A model generated the notes under the pieces. The model saw only the letters and a program-made list of their open reading frames with translations, was not told where the DNA came from and did no database searches. 10,617 nt of DNA from Actinomycetes bacterium (GTDB lineage: Bacteria; Actinomycetota; Coriobacteriia; WRKU01; WQUG01), in contig JAIRWZ010000135.1 of assembly GCA_031268615.1 (NCBI GenBank), positions 1 through 10,617 of the forward strand, given 5' to 3'. This document shows positions 1 through 7,140 of the stretch, in pieces. A program made the translations under genes and the position numbers. Each line of letters starts with the position of its first letter. Within the stretch, counting starts at the first letter, position 1.

Positions 1-1454
1 CGTTCGGCGGCGGTGGGTGGCCGTTTTGTGGGAGTCGTGAACGTGGTGGGGTCTTCGCTGACAGCGTCTTCGTCCTGTACCAACAGCCCGCCTTCGACGC
101 TGCGCAGGGTTTCGGCGCCCCCGGGTGGATTCACGCCCCCGGTGGCCAGAACCCGCAGGTTCTTTTTCGCTGACAACAGTCGCAGGGCTTCGGGCGTAAA
201 GTCGGGCGCGATGAATACTTCCACAAACTGTTTATTGGCGATGATGGCTTCGATGACCGAGGCCGGCACCCTGCGGTTACAGGCGATAATGCCACCGTAA
301 GCAGAGATGGGGTCTCCTTCCCAAGCCAGCTGATAGGCTTCGGCCAGGTCGTCGCGCAGCGCCGCGCCACAGGGGTTCGTGTGTTTGACGATGACCACCG
401 CGGGACGGTCAAATTCGCGCACGGCTGACCAGGCGCCGTCGGTGTCCAGAATGTTGTTGTAGGACAGTTCCTTGCCTTGCAGCTGGCGGGCCCTTGCCAG
501 ACTGTGCGCCGGGGCGTCCTCCCGCCGATAGAAGGCCGCGCGTTGGTGAGGGTTTTCGCCGTAGCGCAGGGTTTGGGGAGGTTGCTCGAGGGAGCAGGGA
601 GCGGGGGTTTGGTCGGGGATTGGGCCAGAAGTCTCCTTTTGGTCATTCTCAAACCTTTGTAGGTCATTCTCAGGCTTGACCTGAGAATCCAGAGGCTCAT
701 GTGACCTGCAAGGCTCTGGATGCCGGGTCAAGCCCGGCATGACGGAATTGGGAGGTGTGGCAGAGTTAGAAGGTATGGTGGATTGGGGAGGTGTGGCGGA
801 ATTAGGAGGTATGGTGGATTGGGGAGGTATGCCGCAGCTTGCAGTGAGGTAGCTGGCAATGGCCGCGTCGTAGGCAGCGGTGTGGGCAAAGACTCCGGCG
901 GCCAGACGGCGGCGGGTCTCCCCCGTTGTTGCGCCGCCGTGAGCGCGCAGCTCGGACAGAACGACCTCGTAGTCTGCCGGGTTGAACACCACCGTGACAC
1001 TGTCGCGGTTTTTGGCGGCGCTGCGGAGCATAGCGGGGCCGCCGATGTCGATACTTTCGATGGCTTCGGCTTCGCTCACCTCTGCCCGCGTGACCGTGGA
1101 CCCGAAATCGTACAGGTTGACGACTACTAAATCAATCAGGTCAATGTCGGCCGCCTGCACGGTTGCCAGGTGGTCAGACAGGTCACGGCGTGCCAGCAAT
1201 CCCCCGTGTACGGCGGGGTGCAAGGTTTTGACGCGACCATCCAGCATTTCGGGAAAGCCGGTCAGCTCGCTGACATCGCGCACCTCCAGACCGGCCCGAC
1301 GCAGGACAGCGGCAGTCCCCCCGGTCGAAATCAGCTGTATGCCGAAATCAGCAGACAGCGCGCGAGCGAAATCGACCAGGCCGGTCTTATCGGTCACGGA
1401 CAACAGCGCACGCATCAGGGGCGGGTACGCCGCCGGGCTATCGGTAGCTGTCAT
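1..1454 (-). CDS. purH: PurH, bifunctional AICAR formyltransferase / IMP cyclohydrolase (C-terminus beyond window)
   Basis: This is the cytosolic enzyme for the last two steps to IMP: it formylates AICAR with 10-formyl-THF, then closes the ring. The ATG at 1452-1454 is chosen because it is the first start after purN, 25 nt downstream of its stop; a second Met at residue 14 lacks a Shine-Dalgarno. Residues 15-204 form the cyclohydrolase (MGS-like) domain, with RALLSVTDKTGL, STGGTAAVL, GRVKTLHPAVHGGLL and IDIGGPAMLRSAAKN. The transformylase domain starts at LRYGENPHQRAAFYR (296 onward) and includes ELSYNNILDTDGAW and the catalytic Lys-His in VIVKHTNPCGAA. The frame stays open to base 1, about 484 codons. 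The odd feature is the linker between the domains: about 90 residues (205-295), against about 20 in the B. subtilis protein as I recall it. It contains a tandem hexapeptide repeat and an in-frame palindromic element. Function is otherwise expected to be normal, since all visible motifs are intact. Confidence 0.96.
   Translation of the reverse strand, partial: MTATDSPAAYPPLMRALLSVTDKTGLVDFARALSADFGIQLISTGGTAAVLRRAGLEVRDVSELTGFPEMLDGRVKTLHPAVHGGLLARRDLSDHLATVQAADIDLIDLVVVNLYDFGSTVTRAEVSEAEAIESIDIGGPAMLRSAAKNRDSVTVVFNPADYEVVLSELRAHGGATTGETRRRLAAGVFAHTAAYDAAIASYLTASCGIPPQSTIPPNSATPPQSTIPSNSATPPNSVMPGLTRHPEPCRSHEPLDSQVKPENDLQRFENDQKETSGPIPDQTPAPCSLEQPPQTLRYGENPHQRAAFYRREDAPAHSLARARQLQGKELSYNNILDTDGAWSAVREFDRPAVVIVKHTNPCGAALRDDLAEAYQLAWEGDPISAYGGIIACNRRVPASVIEAIIANKQFVEVFIAPDFTPEALRLLSAKKNLRVLATGGVNPPGGAETLRSVEGGLLVQDEDAVSEDPTTFTTPTKRPPTAAE
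663..743 (-). repeat. 81-bp double-hairpin palindromic repeat element inserted in frame in purH
   Basis: The element begins GTCAT and ends ATGAC. It contains two hairpins: ATTCTCAGG (666-674) pairs perfectly with 680-688 around a 5-base loop, and ATGCCGGG (720-727) pairs with 733-740 around a 5-base loop. An inner pair, ATCCAGAG (687-694) with CTCTGGAT (713-720), joins them into one dyad-like unit. The unit is exactly 27 codons with no stop in the purH frame, giving PurH residues 238-264, starting VMPGLTRHPEP. Repeats with this GTCATGCCGGGCTTGAC-type end are a known, widespread class of small palindromic elements. In-frame insertion into protein genes is established for Rickettsia palindromic elements. 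Which named family this copy belongs to is not determined here. Confidence 0.85.
741..830 (-). repeat. Five tandem 18-bp repeats in purH (hexapeptide repeat)
   Basis: On the coding strand, 90 bp encode five hexapeptides, PurH residues 209-238: IPPQST, IPPNSA, TPPQST, IPSNSA, TPPNSV. There is a higher-order period of about 36 bp. The last unit runs directly into the palindromic element and shares its GTC codon. Pro/Ser/Thr/Asn composition suggests a flexible, exposed linker between the two PurH domains. Confidence 0.8.
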
Positions 1455-1479
1455 GGACGTACTCACGTATCTATCGGAT

Positions 1480-2115
1480 TCAACAGGGACAGGCCCGCCT
1501 TTGGTATCGGGCCCCACAGGGACGTACACACAGTTGTATTTTTCCGGTCGCGATGTCTTGCAGAACCTCGGGATACAGGCGATGTTCGACCTCATGAATG
1601 CGCGATTCCAGGCTGTGCAGGGTGTCGTCGGGCAGGATGGGGACTTCGCGCTGGGCGAGGATGGGGCCTTCGTCGAAGTTTTCGTTGGCGATGTGGACGG
1701 TCACGCCCGTCAGTTCCGCGCCCGCTGCGAAGGCGTCGCGGATGGCGTGCGCTCCTTTGAACGCCGGCAGCAGCGCCGGGTGGATGTTCAGCACGCGGTT
1801 CGGGAAGGCATCCAGCACGTGGCTGCTGACCAGTTTCATGTAACCGGCCATGACGACCAGGTCCGCGCGGTGGTGCAGCAATTCCCCCAATAGCGCCCGG
1901 TTGAAGTCATCGAAAGTTTCGTAATGTTTCGCGTCCAGGGTTATGGCGGGAATACCGGCGGTGCGGGCGCGCTGCAATCCGTAGACGTGGCGGCGGTTGG
2001 AAATGACCACCTGAACGGTGGCGTCCAGGCTGCCCGCTGCGATGGCGTCTATGATTGCCTGCAGGTTCGACCCGTTTCCGGATATCAGCACTCCGAGTTT
2101 CAGTTTGTGTGTCAT
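1480..2115 (-). CDS. purN: PurN, phosphoribosylglycinamide formyltransferase (10-formyl-THF dependent)
   Basis: PurN transfers a formyl group from 10-formyl-THF to GAR, giving FGAR. The start is fixed by the ATGA overlap with the purM stop (4 bases shared). The 211-residue protein shows the N-terminal phosphate-binding loop LGVLISGNGSNLQAII (residues 7-22). The folate and catalytic region reads VLNIHPALLPAFKGAHA followed by TGVTVHIANENFDEGPI. The expected catalytic triad Asn-His-Asp is present as N110, H112 and D148. The family core ends near residue 194; a 17-residue tail with four Cys (C196, C200, C209, C211) follows, and I know no counterpart in ordinary PurN. Upstream is purM and downstream purH, 25 bases away, so the gene lies in mid-operon. 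Confidence 0.96.
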   Translation of the reverse strand: MTHKLKLGVLISGNGSNLQAIIDAIAAGSLDATVQVVISNRRHVYGLQRARTAGIPAITLDAKHYETFDDFNRALLGELLHHRADLVVMAGYMKLVSSHVLDAFPNRVLNIHPALLPAFKGAHAIRDAFAAGAELTGVTVHIANENFDEGPILAQREVPILPDDTLHSLESRIHEVEHRLYPEVLQDIATGKIQLCVRPCGARYQRRACPC

Positions 2116-3404
2116 GAGAGGTACCTGACCTTTCCGGTGTTGGCTGTGTTGTCGGCGCTGTCGGGGGCGCCTGGGTTGTCGGCGCTGTCGGGGGTGTTGT
2201 CGGGGGCGCCTGTGCTGTCGGGGGCGCCAGCTCCGTCGGTGCCTTCAACTATCGTGCCGATTTCGTACACGACTTCACCCCTGTCCAGCAGGGCGTCCCG
2301 TACCTCCCCGCTGCGCTTCCCGTCAACAATCAGCGCAAAGCCAATGCCCATGTTAAACGTTCTATACGCCGCGTCCCGGTCCAGCCCGGCACGACGCACG
2401 ATGAACTGAATGATGTCCGGCACGTCCCAGCTGCCGACCTCAATCAGCGCGTCGCAGCCCGCAGGCAGGACGCGATTCAGGTTTTCGGTAATGCCGCCGC
2501 CGGTGATATGCGCCATGCCGTGTATCGGCAGACCCGCCGCCAGCAAGTCGCGCACGACGGGCACGTATATCCGGGTCGGCGTCAGCGCGGCTTCGGCCAG
2601 CGACAGGCCGCCCAGTTCCGCGCGGGCTTCGTGCAGGTCCAGCGGGGCGGAGGCGGAGTGAGTGCGTCCATCCTCCGAACTTTGCGCTGGTGTTGCTGGC
2701 GCCGCTGCTGTCGCTGGTGTCGCTGCTGGTGTTGCTGGCGCTGTCGTTGGTGTCGCCGCTGTTGCCGCCGCTGGCGTTGTCGCTGCTGCCGTCGCCACGC
2801 CCAACACCCGGCGCACCAGCGAGAAACCGTTGGAGTGCAGCCCGCTGGACGGCAGTCCCAACACGACGTCGCCAACGGCCACCGCAGAGCCGTCCACCAT
2901 GCGGGGTCGGTCCACCACGCCTACGCAAAAACCGCTTAGGTCGAAATCGCCGGGCGCCATCACGCCGGGATGCTCGGCCATCTCGCCACCAATCAAAGCG
3001 CAGCCTGCTTGCCGACAGCCCTCGGCAACCCCGGCGACCAACACGCTCACCAGATGGGGGTCCAGCTGCCCAATCGCGATATAGTCCAGGAAAAACAGCG
3101 GCTCGGCGCCACAGACCAGCACGTCATTGACGCACATGGCCACCAGGTCGATACCGACGCCTTCCAGCCGCCCGGCAGCCGCAGCCAAGGCCAGCTTGGT
3201 ACCGACGCCGTCGGTACCCGAAACCAGCAGGGGGTCGGCCATGTCTTTCAGTGCAGCAGCCGAAAACAGCCCGCCGAACCCACCGATATCACCGACGACT
3301 TCGGGACGATAGGTGGACTGAACGGTTTGGCGTATCAGGTCAACCGCTGCCGCGCCCGCTGCCGTGTCCACGCCCGCAGCCTTGTAATCTATCGCTTTAT
3401 CCAC
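2112..3404 (-). CDS. purM: PurM, phosphoribosylformylglycinamidine cyclo-ligase (AIR synthetase)
   Basis: PurM closes the imidazole ring of FGAM with ATP, giving AIR. GTG at 3402-3404 is the chosen start; it overlaps the purF stop by 8 bases and gives the normal N-terminus with the DYKAAGVD motif. The protein (430 aa, against about 340-350 usual) keeps the family motifs. These are DIGGFGGLF, the ATP/phosphate loop SGTDGVGTK (62-70), VAMCVNDVLVCGAEPLFFLDY, LIGGEMAEHPG, GLPSSGLHSNGFSLVRRVL, HITGGGITENLNRVLP and FNMGIGFALIV. The extra length is in two low-complexity pieces: an Ala/Thr/Pro insert plus linker (about 203-256), right after SLVRRVLG, and a tail (about 390-425) just before the terminal VRYLS. 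Core motifs are uninterrupted, so activity is expected. Confidence 0.96.
   Translation of the reverse strand: MDKAIDYKAAGVDTAAGAAAVDLIRQTVQSTYRPEVVGDIGGFGGLFSAAALKDMADPLLVSGTDGVGTKLALAAAAGRLEGVGIDLVAMCVNDVLVCGAEPLFFLDYIAIGQLDPHLVSVLVAGVAEGCRQAGCALIGGEMAEHPGVMAPGDFDLSGFCVGVVDRPRMVDGSAVAVGDVVLGLPSSGLHSNGFSLVRRVLGVATAAATTPAAATAATPTTAPATPAATPATAAAPATPAQSSEDGRTHSASAPLDLHEARAELGGLSLAEAALTPTRIYVPVVRDLLAAGLPIHGMAHITGGGITENLNRVLPAGCDALIEVGSWDVPDIIQFIVRRAGLDRDAAYRTFNMGIGFALIVDGKRSGEVRDALLDRGEVVYEIGTIVEGTDGAGAPDSTGAPDNTPDSADNPGAPDSADNTANTGKVRYLS
2130..2237 (-). repeat. Imperfect repeat encoding the Asp/Pro/Ala tail of PurM
   Basis: Copies of TGTCGGGGGCGCC and TGTCGGCGCTG alternate on the plus strand between about 2149 and 2229. 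In frame they encode variations on GAPDS, DNTPDSADN and ADNTAN, PurM residues about 390-425, placed between the last beta strand (YEIGTIVEG) and the final VRYLS. Confidence 0.65.
2685..2798 (-). repeat. Ala/Thr/Pro-coding low-complexity repeat in purM
   Basis: This stretch is made of degenerate GCTGGTGTC/GCTGTTGCC-like triplet blocks on the plus strand. It encodes PurM residues 203-240, almost only Ala, Thr and Pro, and stays in frame. It lies between SLVRRVLG and the PTRIYV segment, where other PurM proteins have only a short loop. Confidence 0.7.
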
Positions 3405-4890
3405 GACTTTCCAGCCCTTCCTCCGCTACCAGATTTTCACTGACGTCCAGAGGGTAGTTCCCGTCAAAGCAGGCCAGACAAAAGTCCTCGCGCGACATGC
3501 CAGTGGCATCCACCATACCGTCAATCGACAGATAGGCCAGAGAGTCAGCGCCCACATGCGCGCAGATCTCGTCAATAGTTCGGTTCGCGCCAATCAGCTG
3601 TGCGCGGGTGTCTATGTCAATGCCAAAGTAACACGGCCAGGCCACCGGCGGCGAGGTAATGCGCATATGCACTTCCCCGGCGCCAAATTCCCGCAGCATG
3701 GCAATCAACGCGCGCGTCGTATTGCCGCGCACGATACTGTCGTCAACGACGATGACGCGTTTCCCTTCGATGGCATGGCGCATGGGGTTCAGTTTCAGGC
3801 GGATACCGCGCTGGCGCAAACTTTGCGAGGGCTGGATAAAGGTTCGCCCCACGTAGCGATTTTTTGCCAAACCTTCGCCAAACGGAATGCCGCTGGCTTT
3901 CGCAAAACCTACCGCACCCGGCGTCCCGCTGTCCGGCACACCGATGACCACGTCAGCTTCGGCCGGCGCTTCCGCGGCCAGGCGCTCTCCCATACGCGTA
4001 CGCGCTTCATACATGGACAGCCCGGCCATCTCGCTGTCAGGACGGGCAAAGTAGACATACTCGAAAATACACAGCGCGCGGCGGCGGTGACAACGGCGGC
4101 TTTCCCCACTCTCTCTATCCTCGCCACCCTGACCGTCCCGCCCGTCCTCTCCACCCTCGTTGACTTCCCCAGCTTCCCCGTCCTCCGTCACCGCGACCAG
4201 CGTTTCAACCCCGTCCTCGCTGACCTTGATGACCTCGCCGGGCGTCACGTCGCGCAGATAGTCGGCGCCCACAATGTCGAGCGCCGTAGTTTCAGACGCC
4301 ACAACCCAACCCTTGCCGTCAGGCAGCGTCCCGATACACAGCGGTCGGATTCCCAACGGGTCGCGAAAGGCATACAGCGCCTCTTCCGTAATCAACACGA
4401 CGGCATAGGCGCCCCGGATGGTCTCCATCGTCGCACGAATGCCTTCGCGAATATGCGAAGTCGCCTCGGTATGCTCGCCAATCAGCGCCGCAATCGCCTC
4501 GCTGTCTGACGATGAGCGCAGCGCGACGTGGTGGTCAGTCAGCTTCGAGCGCAGCGTCGCCAGGTTCACCAGATTGCCATTATGCGCCAGCGCAATCTGC
4601 TGCCAGCCAATCGACGACAGGTGGGGTTGCGCATTGTCCCAGCTGCGCGAGCTGCCCGTCGTCGAATACCGCGTGTGACCGATGGCGACCTTGCCCGGCA
4701 GCGATTGCAAATCGCTTTCCTTAAATACCTGCGCCACCAGACCCAGATTTTTGACCGCCATGACGGTTTTACCGTCACCCACCGCAATGCCCGCGCTCTC
4801 TTGTCCACGATGTTGCAGCGCGTGCAGGCCAAAATAGGTCAGCCGCGCGACGTCCTCATCCGGCGCAAATGCGCCAAACACGCCACACAT
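3397..4890 (-). CDS. purF: PurF, amidophosphoribosyltransferase (Fe-S type)
   Basis: PurF makes phosphoribosylamine from PRPP and glutamine, the committed and usually feedback-controlled step. Translation starts at the ATG that directly follows the purL stop codon, with GAGG just upstream. The protein begins MCGVFGAF, so Met removal would expose the Ntn glutaminase nucleophile Cys2 without a longer propeptide. The glutaminase half (to about 230) shows LQHRGQESAG, GHTRYSTTG and AHNGNL. The phosphoribosyltransferase half has the PRPP loop VIVVDDSIVRGNTTRA (about 379-394). Cysteines C274, C420, C471 and C474 match the four [4Fe-4S] ligands of the B. subtilis type. Length is 497 aa; the excess is a Gly/Glu/Asp-rich insert at about 235-270, immediately before the first cluster cysteine. 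Confidence 0.97.
   Translation of the reverse strand: MCGVFGAFAPDEDVARLTYFGLHALQHRGQESAGIAVGDGKTVMAVKNLGLVAQVFKESDLQSLPGKVAIGHTRYSTTGSSRSWDNAQPHLSSIGWQQIALAHNGNLVNLATLRSKLTDHHVALRSSSDSEAIAALIGEHTEATSHIREGIRATMETIRGAYAVVLITEEALYAFRDPLGIRPLCIGTLPDGKGWVVASETTALDIVGADYLRDVTPGEVIKVSEDGVETLVAVTEDGEAGEVNEGGEDGRDGQGGEDRESGESRRCHRRRALCIFEYVYFARPDSEMAGLSMYEARTRMGERLAAEAPAEADVVIGVPDSGTPGAVGFAKASGIPFGEGLAKNRYVGRTFIQPSQSLRQRGIRLKLNPMRHAIEGKRVIVVDDSIVRGNTTRALIAMLREFGAGEVHMRITSPPVAWPCYFGIDIDTRAQLIGANRTIDEICAHVGADSLAYLSIDGMVDATGMSREDFCLACFDGNYPLDVSENLVAEEGLESRG
4081..4188 (-). repeat. Gly/Glu/Asp-coding low-complexity insert in purF
   Basis: About 36 in-frame codons (PurF residues 235-270) are rich in Gly, Glu, Asp and Arg, with recurring GGED and ESGE motifs. 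They separate the glutaminase domain from RALCIFEYVYFARPDS. Other PurF proteins I know have only a short connection here. The plus strand is pyrimidine-rich with recurring CCTC/CCC blocks. Confidence 0.6.
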
Positions 4891-7140
4891 CTACTGCCTC
4901 ACCGCGTCTTCCAGCGAGGACGTCCACACCTGCGTGGCTTCCGCCAGTGACAGGTTGACTTTATCCACAATGCGCAGCCACGTACCGCCGGTGTCCCCCA
5001 GCACCGCAAAGGGTACGCCGCGCGCCTCGCACGCGTCCAGCACCGCGTCGGTATCATCCGGCGCACAGCTGACCACAATGCGGCTCTGCGACTCAGAAAA
5101 CAGCGACACCGCGTCCTCCAGTCCATCGTCCAAGGCCACCTCAAAGCCCATCCTCCCGGCAATAGCGCATTCAGCCAAAGCGACCGCTACGCCGCCTTCG
5201 CTGCAGTCATGGGCGCTCTTACTTATGCCCTTTCGAATTAAGCCGCGCACGACTTCCTGCACGGCGCGTTCCAGCTCCAGGTCCAGCGCCGGAGCGTCAC
5301 CGGCCACCAGCCCAAAACGCAGCTTCAGATATTCCGACCCGCCCAGCTCGTCTAAGGTCTCGCCGATGAGGACAATCGTGTCGCCCGCGTCTTTGAAAGC
5401 AATCGTGCAGCGCTGGTCCAGACTGTCCAACGTCCCCACCAGCCCCACGCAGGGCGTCGGGTAAATCGGCTGGCCAAAGCTCTCGTTATAGAAGCTGACG
5501 TTGCCCGAAATCACCGGCACGTCAAAGGCGCGACAGGCCTGCGCCAGACCCCGGATTGCCTCGACAAAGGTCCAGTACACCTCCGGTTTTTCCGGCGACC
5601 CAAAGCTAAGGCAATCGGTAATCGCCACCGGCGCCGCGCCCGTGCAAGCCACGTTACGCGCCGCCTCCGCGCAGGCAATCGCCGCGCCACGCCGCGGGTT
5701 CAGGTACACGTAGCGCCCGTTGCAGTCCGCGCTGATGGCAATCCCGCGGTCCGTCACGGCGCCGCGCCCGGTCTGGCCGATACGAATGACCGCCGCGTCG
5801 CCGCCGGGCAGCACGACCGTATTGTTCATCACCTGCTGGTCGTATTGCTCGTAAATCCAGCGGCGCGAGCAGATATTGTGACTGCCCAGCAGCTCTTTGA
5901 AGTGCGTAGTGAGTGCGTCCAGACCTGCCGGATGTTCCAGCGTCGATAAATCGGTGTTCTGCAGCTCTTTCAGGTAGGCGGGTTCTGCCAGTTCGGGGTC
6001 GTATTCTGGCGCTTCGTCAGCCAGACTAAGCGCTGGCATTTCGGCGCGGATAGCGTCCCCTTCCCGTACCACAAAGTTCCCGGTGTCAGTCACCTCACCA
6101 ATGACGGTGGACAGCAGACCCCATTTTGCTCCAATAGCCAAAACTTTGTCCAGATTTTGGGGCGTGCAAACCGCCAGCATGCGTTCCTGTGATTCGCTCA
6201 CCATGATTTCAAAGGGCTGCATGGCGCGTTCGCGTTGCGGGACAGCGCTCACGTCAATGTCTAAGCCAACCCCGGCGCGGGACGCCATTTCGGACGCCGA
6301 GGAGGTCAGACCCGCAGCTCCTAAATCTCCCAGACCGACGAGCAGGTCCGCGTCCAGCAATTCCAGACAGGCCTCTATCAACAGCTTTTCCGTAAAGGGG
6401 TCGCCCACCTGCACCGCAGGGCGTTTCGCTTCAGCGCCTTCGTCGAATTCCTGCGAGGCCAGCACGCTGGCGCCGCCTATGCCGTCACGTCCGGTCGTCG
6501 AGCCAATCAGCACGATTTTGTTGCCAATGCCGGAGGCCTGCGCGCGGGTGATACTGTCAGCGCGCATGAGGCCAACGGCCATGGCGCCGATGATACAGTT
6601 GCCTTCGTAGGCGTCCTCAAAGTAGACTTCACCGGCCACCGTGGGGACCCCGATACAGTTGCCGTAGCCGCCAATGCCGGCCACCGCGCCTTCAAAGAGG
6701 TAGCGTTGGCGCGGCTTGTCCAGCGAGCCAAAGCGCAGGCTGTCAACGCAGGCAATGGGTCGGGCGCCCATGGTAAAGATATCGCGGATAATGCCGCCGA
6801 TACCCGTTGCCGCACCCTCGTAGGGCTCAATGGCGCTGGGGTGATTATGCGTTTCCATTTTGAAGGCGACGGCCCAACCGTCACCTACGTCAATGACGCC
6901 GGCATTTTCTCCCGGTCCTTGCAGGACATGCGCGCCGGATGTGGGAAATTCGCGCAGGTACTTTTTCGAGTGTTTGTAGCTGCAATGCTCTGACCACATC
7001 AGCGAATACATGTAGAGTTCGGTCACCGTCGGGACGCGTCCGAGGATACGCATGATGTGTTCGTACTCGTCGATTTTCAAACCCAGTCGGGTGGCCAGTT
7101 CCGGGCCTTCCTGTGCCGGCAAATCAGCGATTACTGACAT
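4891..7140 (-). CDS. purL: PurL, phosphoribosylformylglycinamidine synthase large (synthetase) subunit
   Basis: PurL is the ATP-dependent synthetase that turns FGAR into FGAM, using ammonia supplied by PurQ in a complex with PurS. The ATG at 7138-7140 (MSVIADLP) is chosen because GAGGAG lies about 7 bases upstream and the 749-aa product fits the small-type PurL (about 720-760). Longer in-frame starts would only add the repeat-rich DNA of the upstream gene. Motifs in order: SLMWSEHCSYKHSK near the N-terminus, GPGENAGVIDVGDG, METHNHPSAIEPYEGAATG (from 95), GIGGIIRDIFTMGARPIA, LVGLGDLGAAGLTSS, and in the second half-repeat SCSEGG-like SAHDCSEGGVAVALAECAI. There is no glutaminase domain, consistent with a separate purQ. 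The start overlaps the upstream gene by 17 bases; the stop abuts purF. Confidence 0.97.
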   Translation of the reverse strand: MSVIADLPAQEGPELATRLGLKIDEYEHIMRILGRVPTVTELYMYSLMWSEHCSYKHSKKYLREFPTSGAHVLQGPGENAGVIDVGDGWAVAFKMETHNHPSAIEPYEGAATGIGGIIRDIFTMGARPIACVDSLRFGSLDKPRQRYLFEGAVAGIGGYGNCIGVPTVAGEVYFEDAYEGNCIIGAMAVGLMRADSITRAQASGIGNKIVLIGSTTGRDGIGGASVLASQEFDEGAEAKRPAVQVGDPFTEKLLIEACLELLDADLLVGLGDLGAAGLTSSASEMASRAGVGLDIDVSAVPQRERAMQPFEIMVSESQERMLAVCTPQNLDKVLAIGAKWGLLSTVIGEVTDTGNFVVREGDAIRAEMPALSLADEAPEYDPELAEPAYLKELQNTDLSTLEHPAGLDALTTHFKELLGSHNICSRRWIYEQYDQQVMNNTVVLPGGDAAVIRIGQTGRGAVTDRGIAISADCNGRYVYLNPRRGAAIACAEAARNVACTGAAPVAITDCLSFGSPEKPEVYWTFVEAIRGLAQACRAFDVPVISGNVSFYNESFGQPIYPTPCVGLVGTLDSLDQRCTIAFKDAGDTIVLIGETLDELGGSEYLKLRFGLVAGDAPALDLELERAVQEVVRGLIRKGISKSAHDCSEGGVAVALAECAIAGRMGFEVALDDGLEDAVSLFSESQSRIVVSCAPDDTDAVLDACEARGVPFAVLGDTGGTWLRIVDKVNLSLAEATQVWTSSLEDAVRQ

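Noticed and set aside
131..700. Open frame on the minus strand beginning in the palindromic element
   Set aside because: It is a shifted frame of purH; the true frame carries LRYGENPHQ and the KHTNPCG motif.
982..1893. 303-codon open frame on the plus strand opposite purH and purN
   Set aside because: It spans two real genes on the other strand, shows no family motif and has no convincing ribosome binding site.
2685..2798. CRISPR-like array
   Set aside because: Repeats are degenerate, contiguous and in the purM frame, without spacers of constant length.
3556..4509. 317-codon open frame on the plus strand opposite purF
   Set aside because: It is antisense to well-supported PurF motifs, has no recognisable domain, and long antisense frames are common in GC-rich genes.
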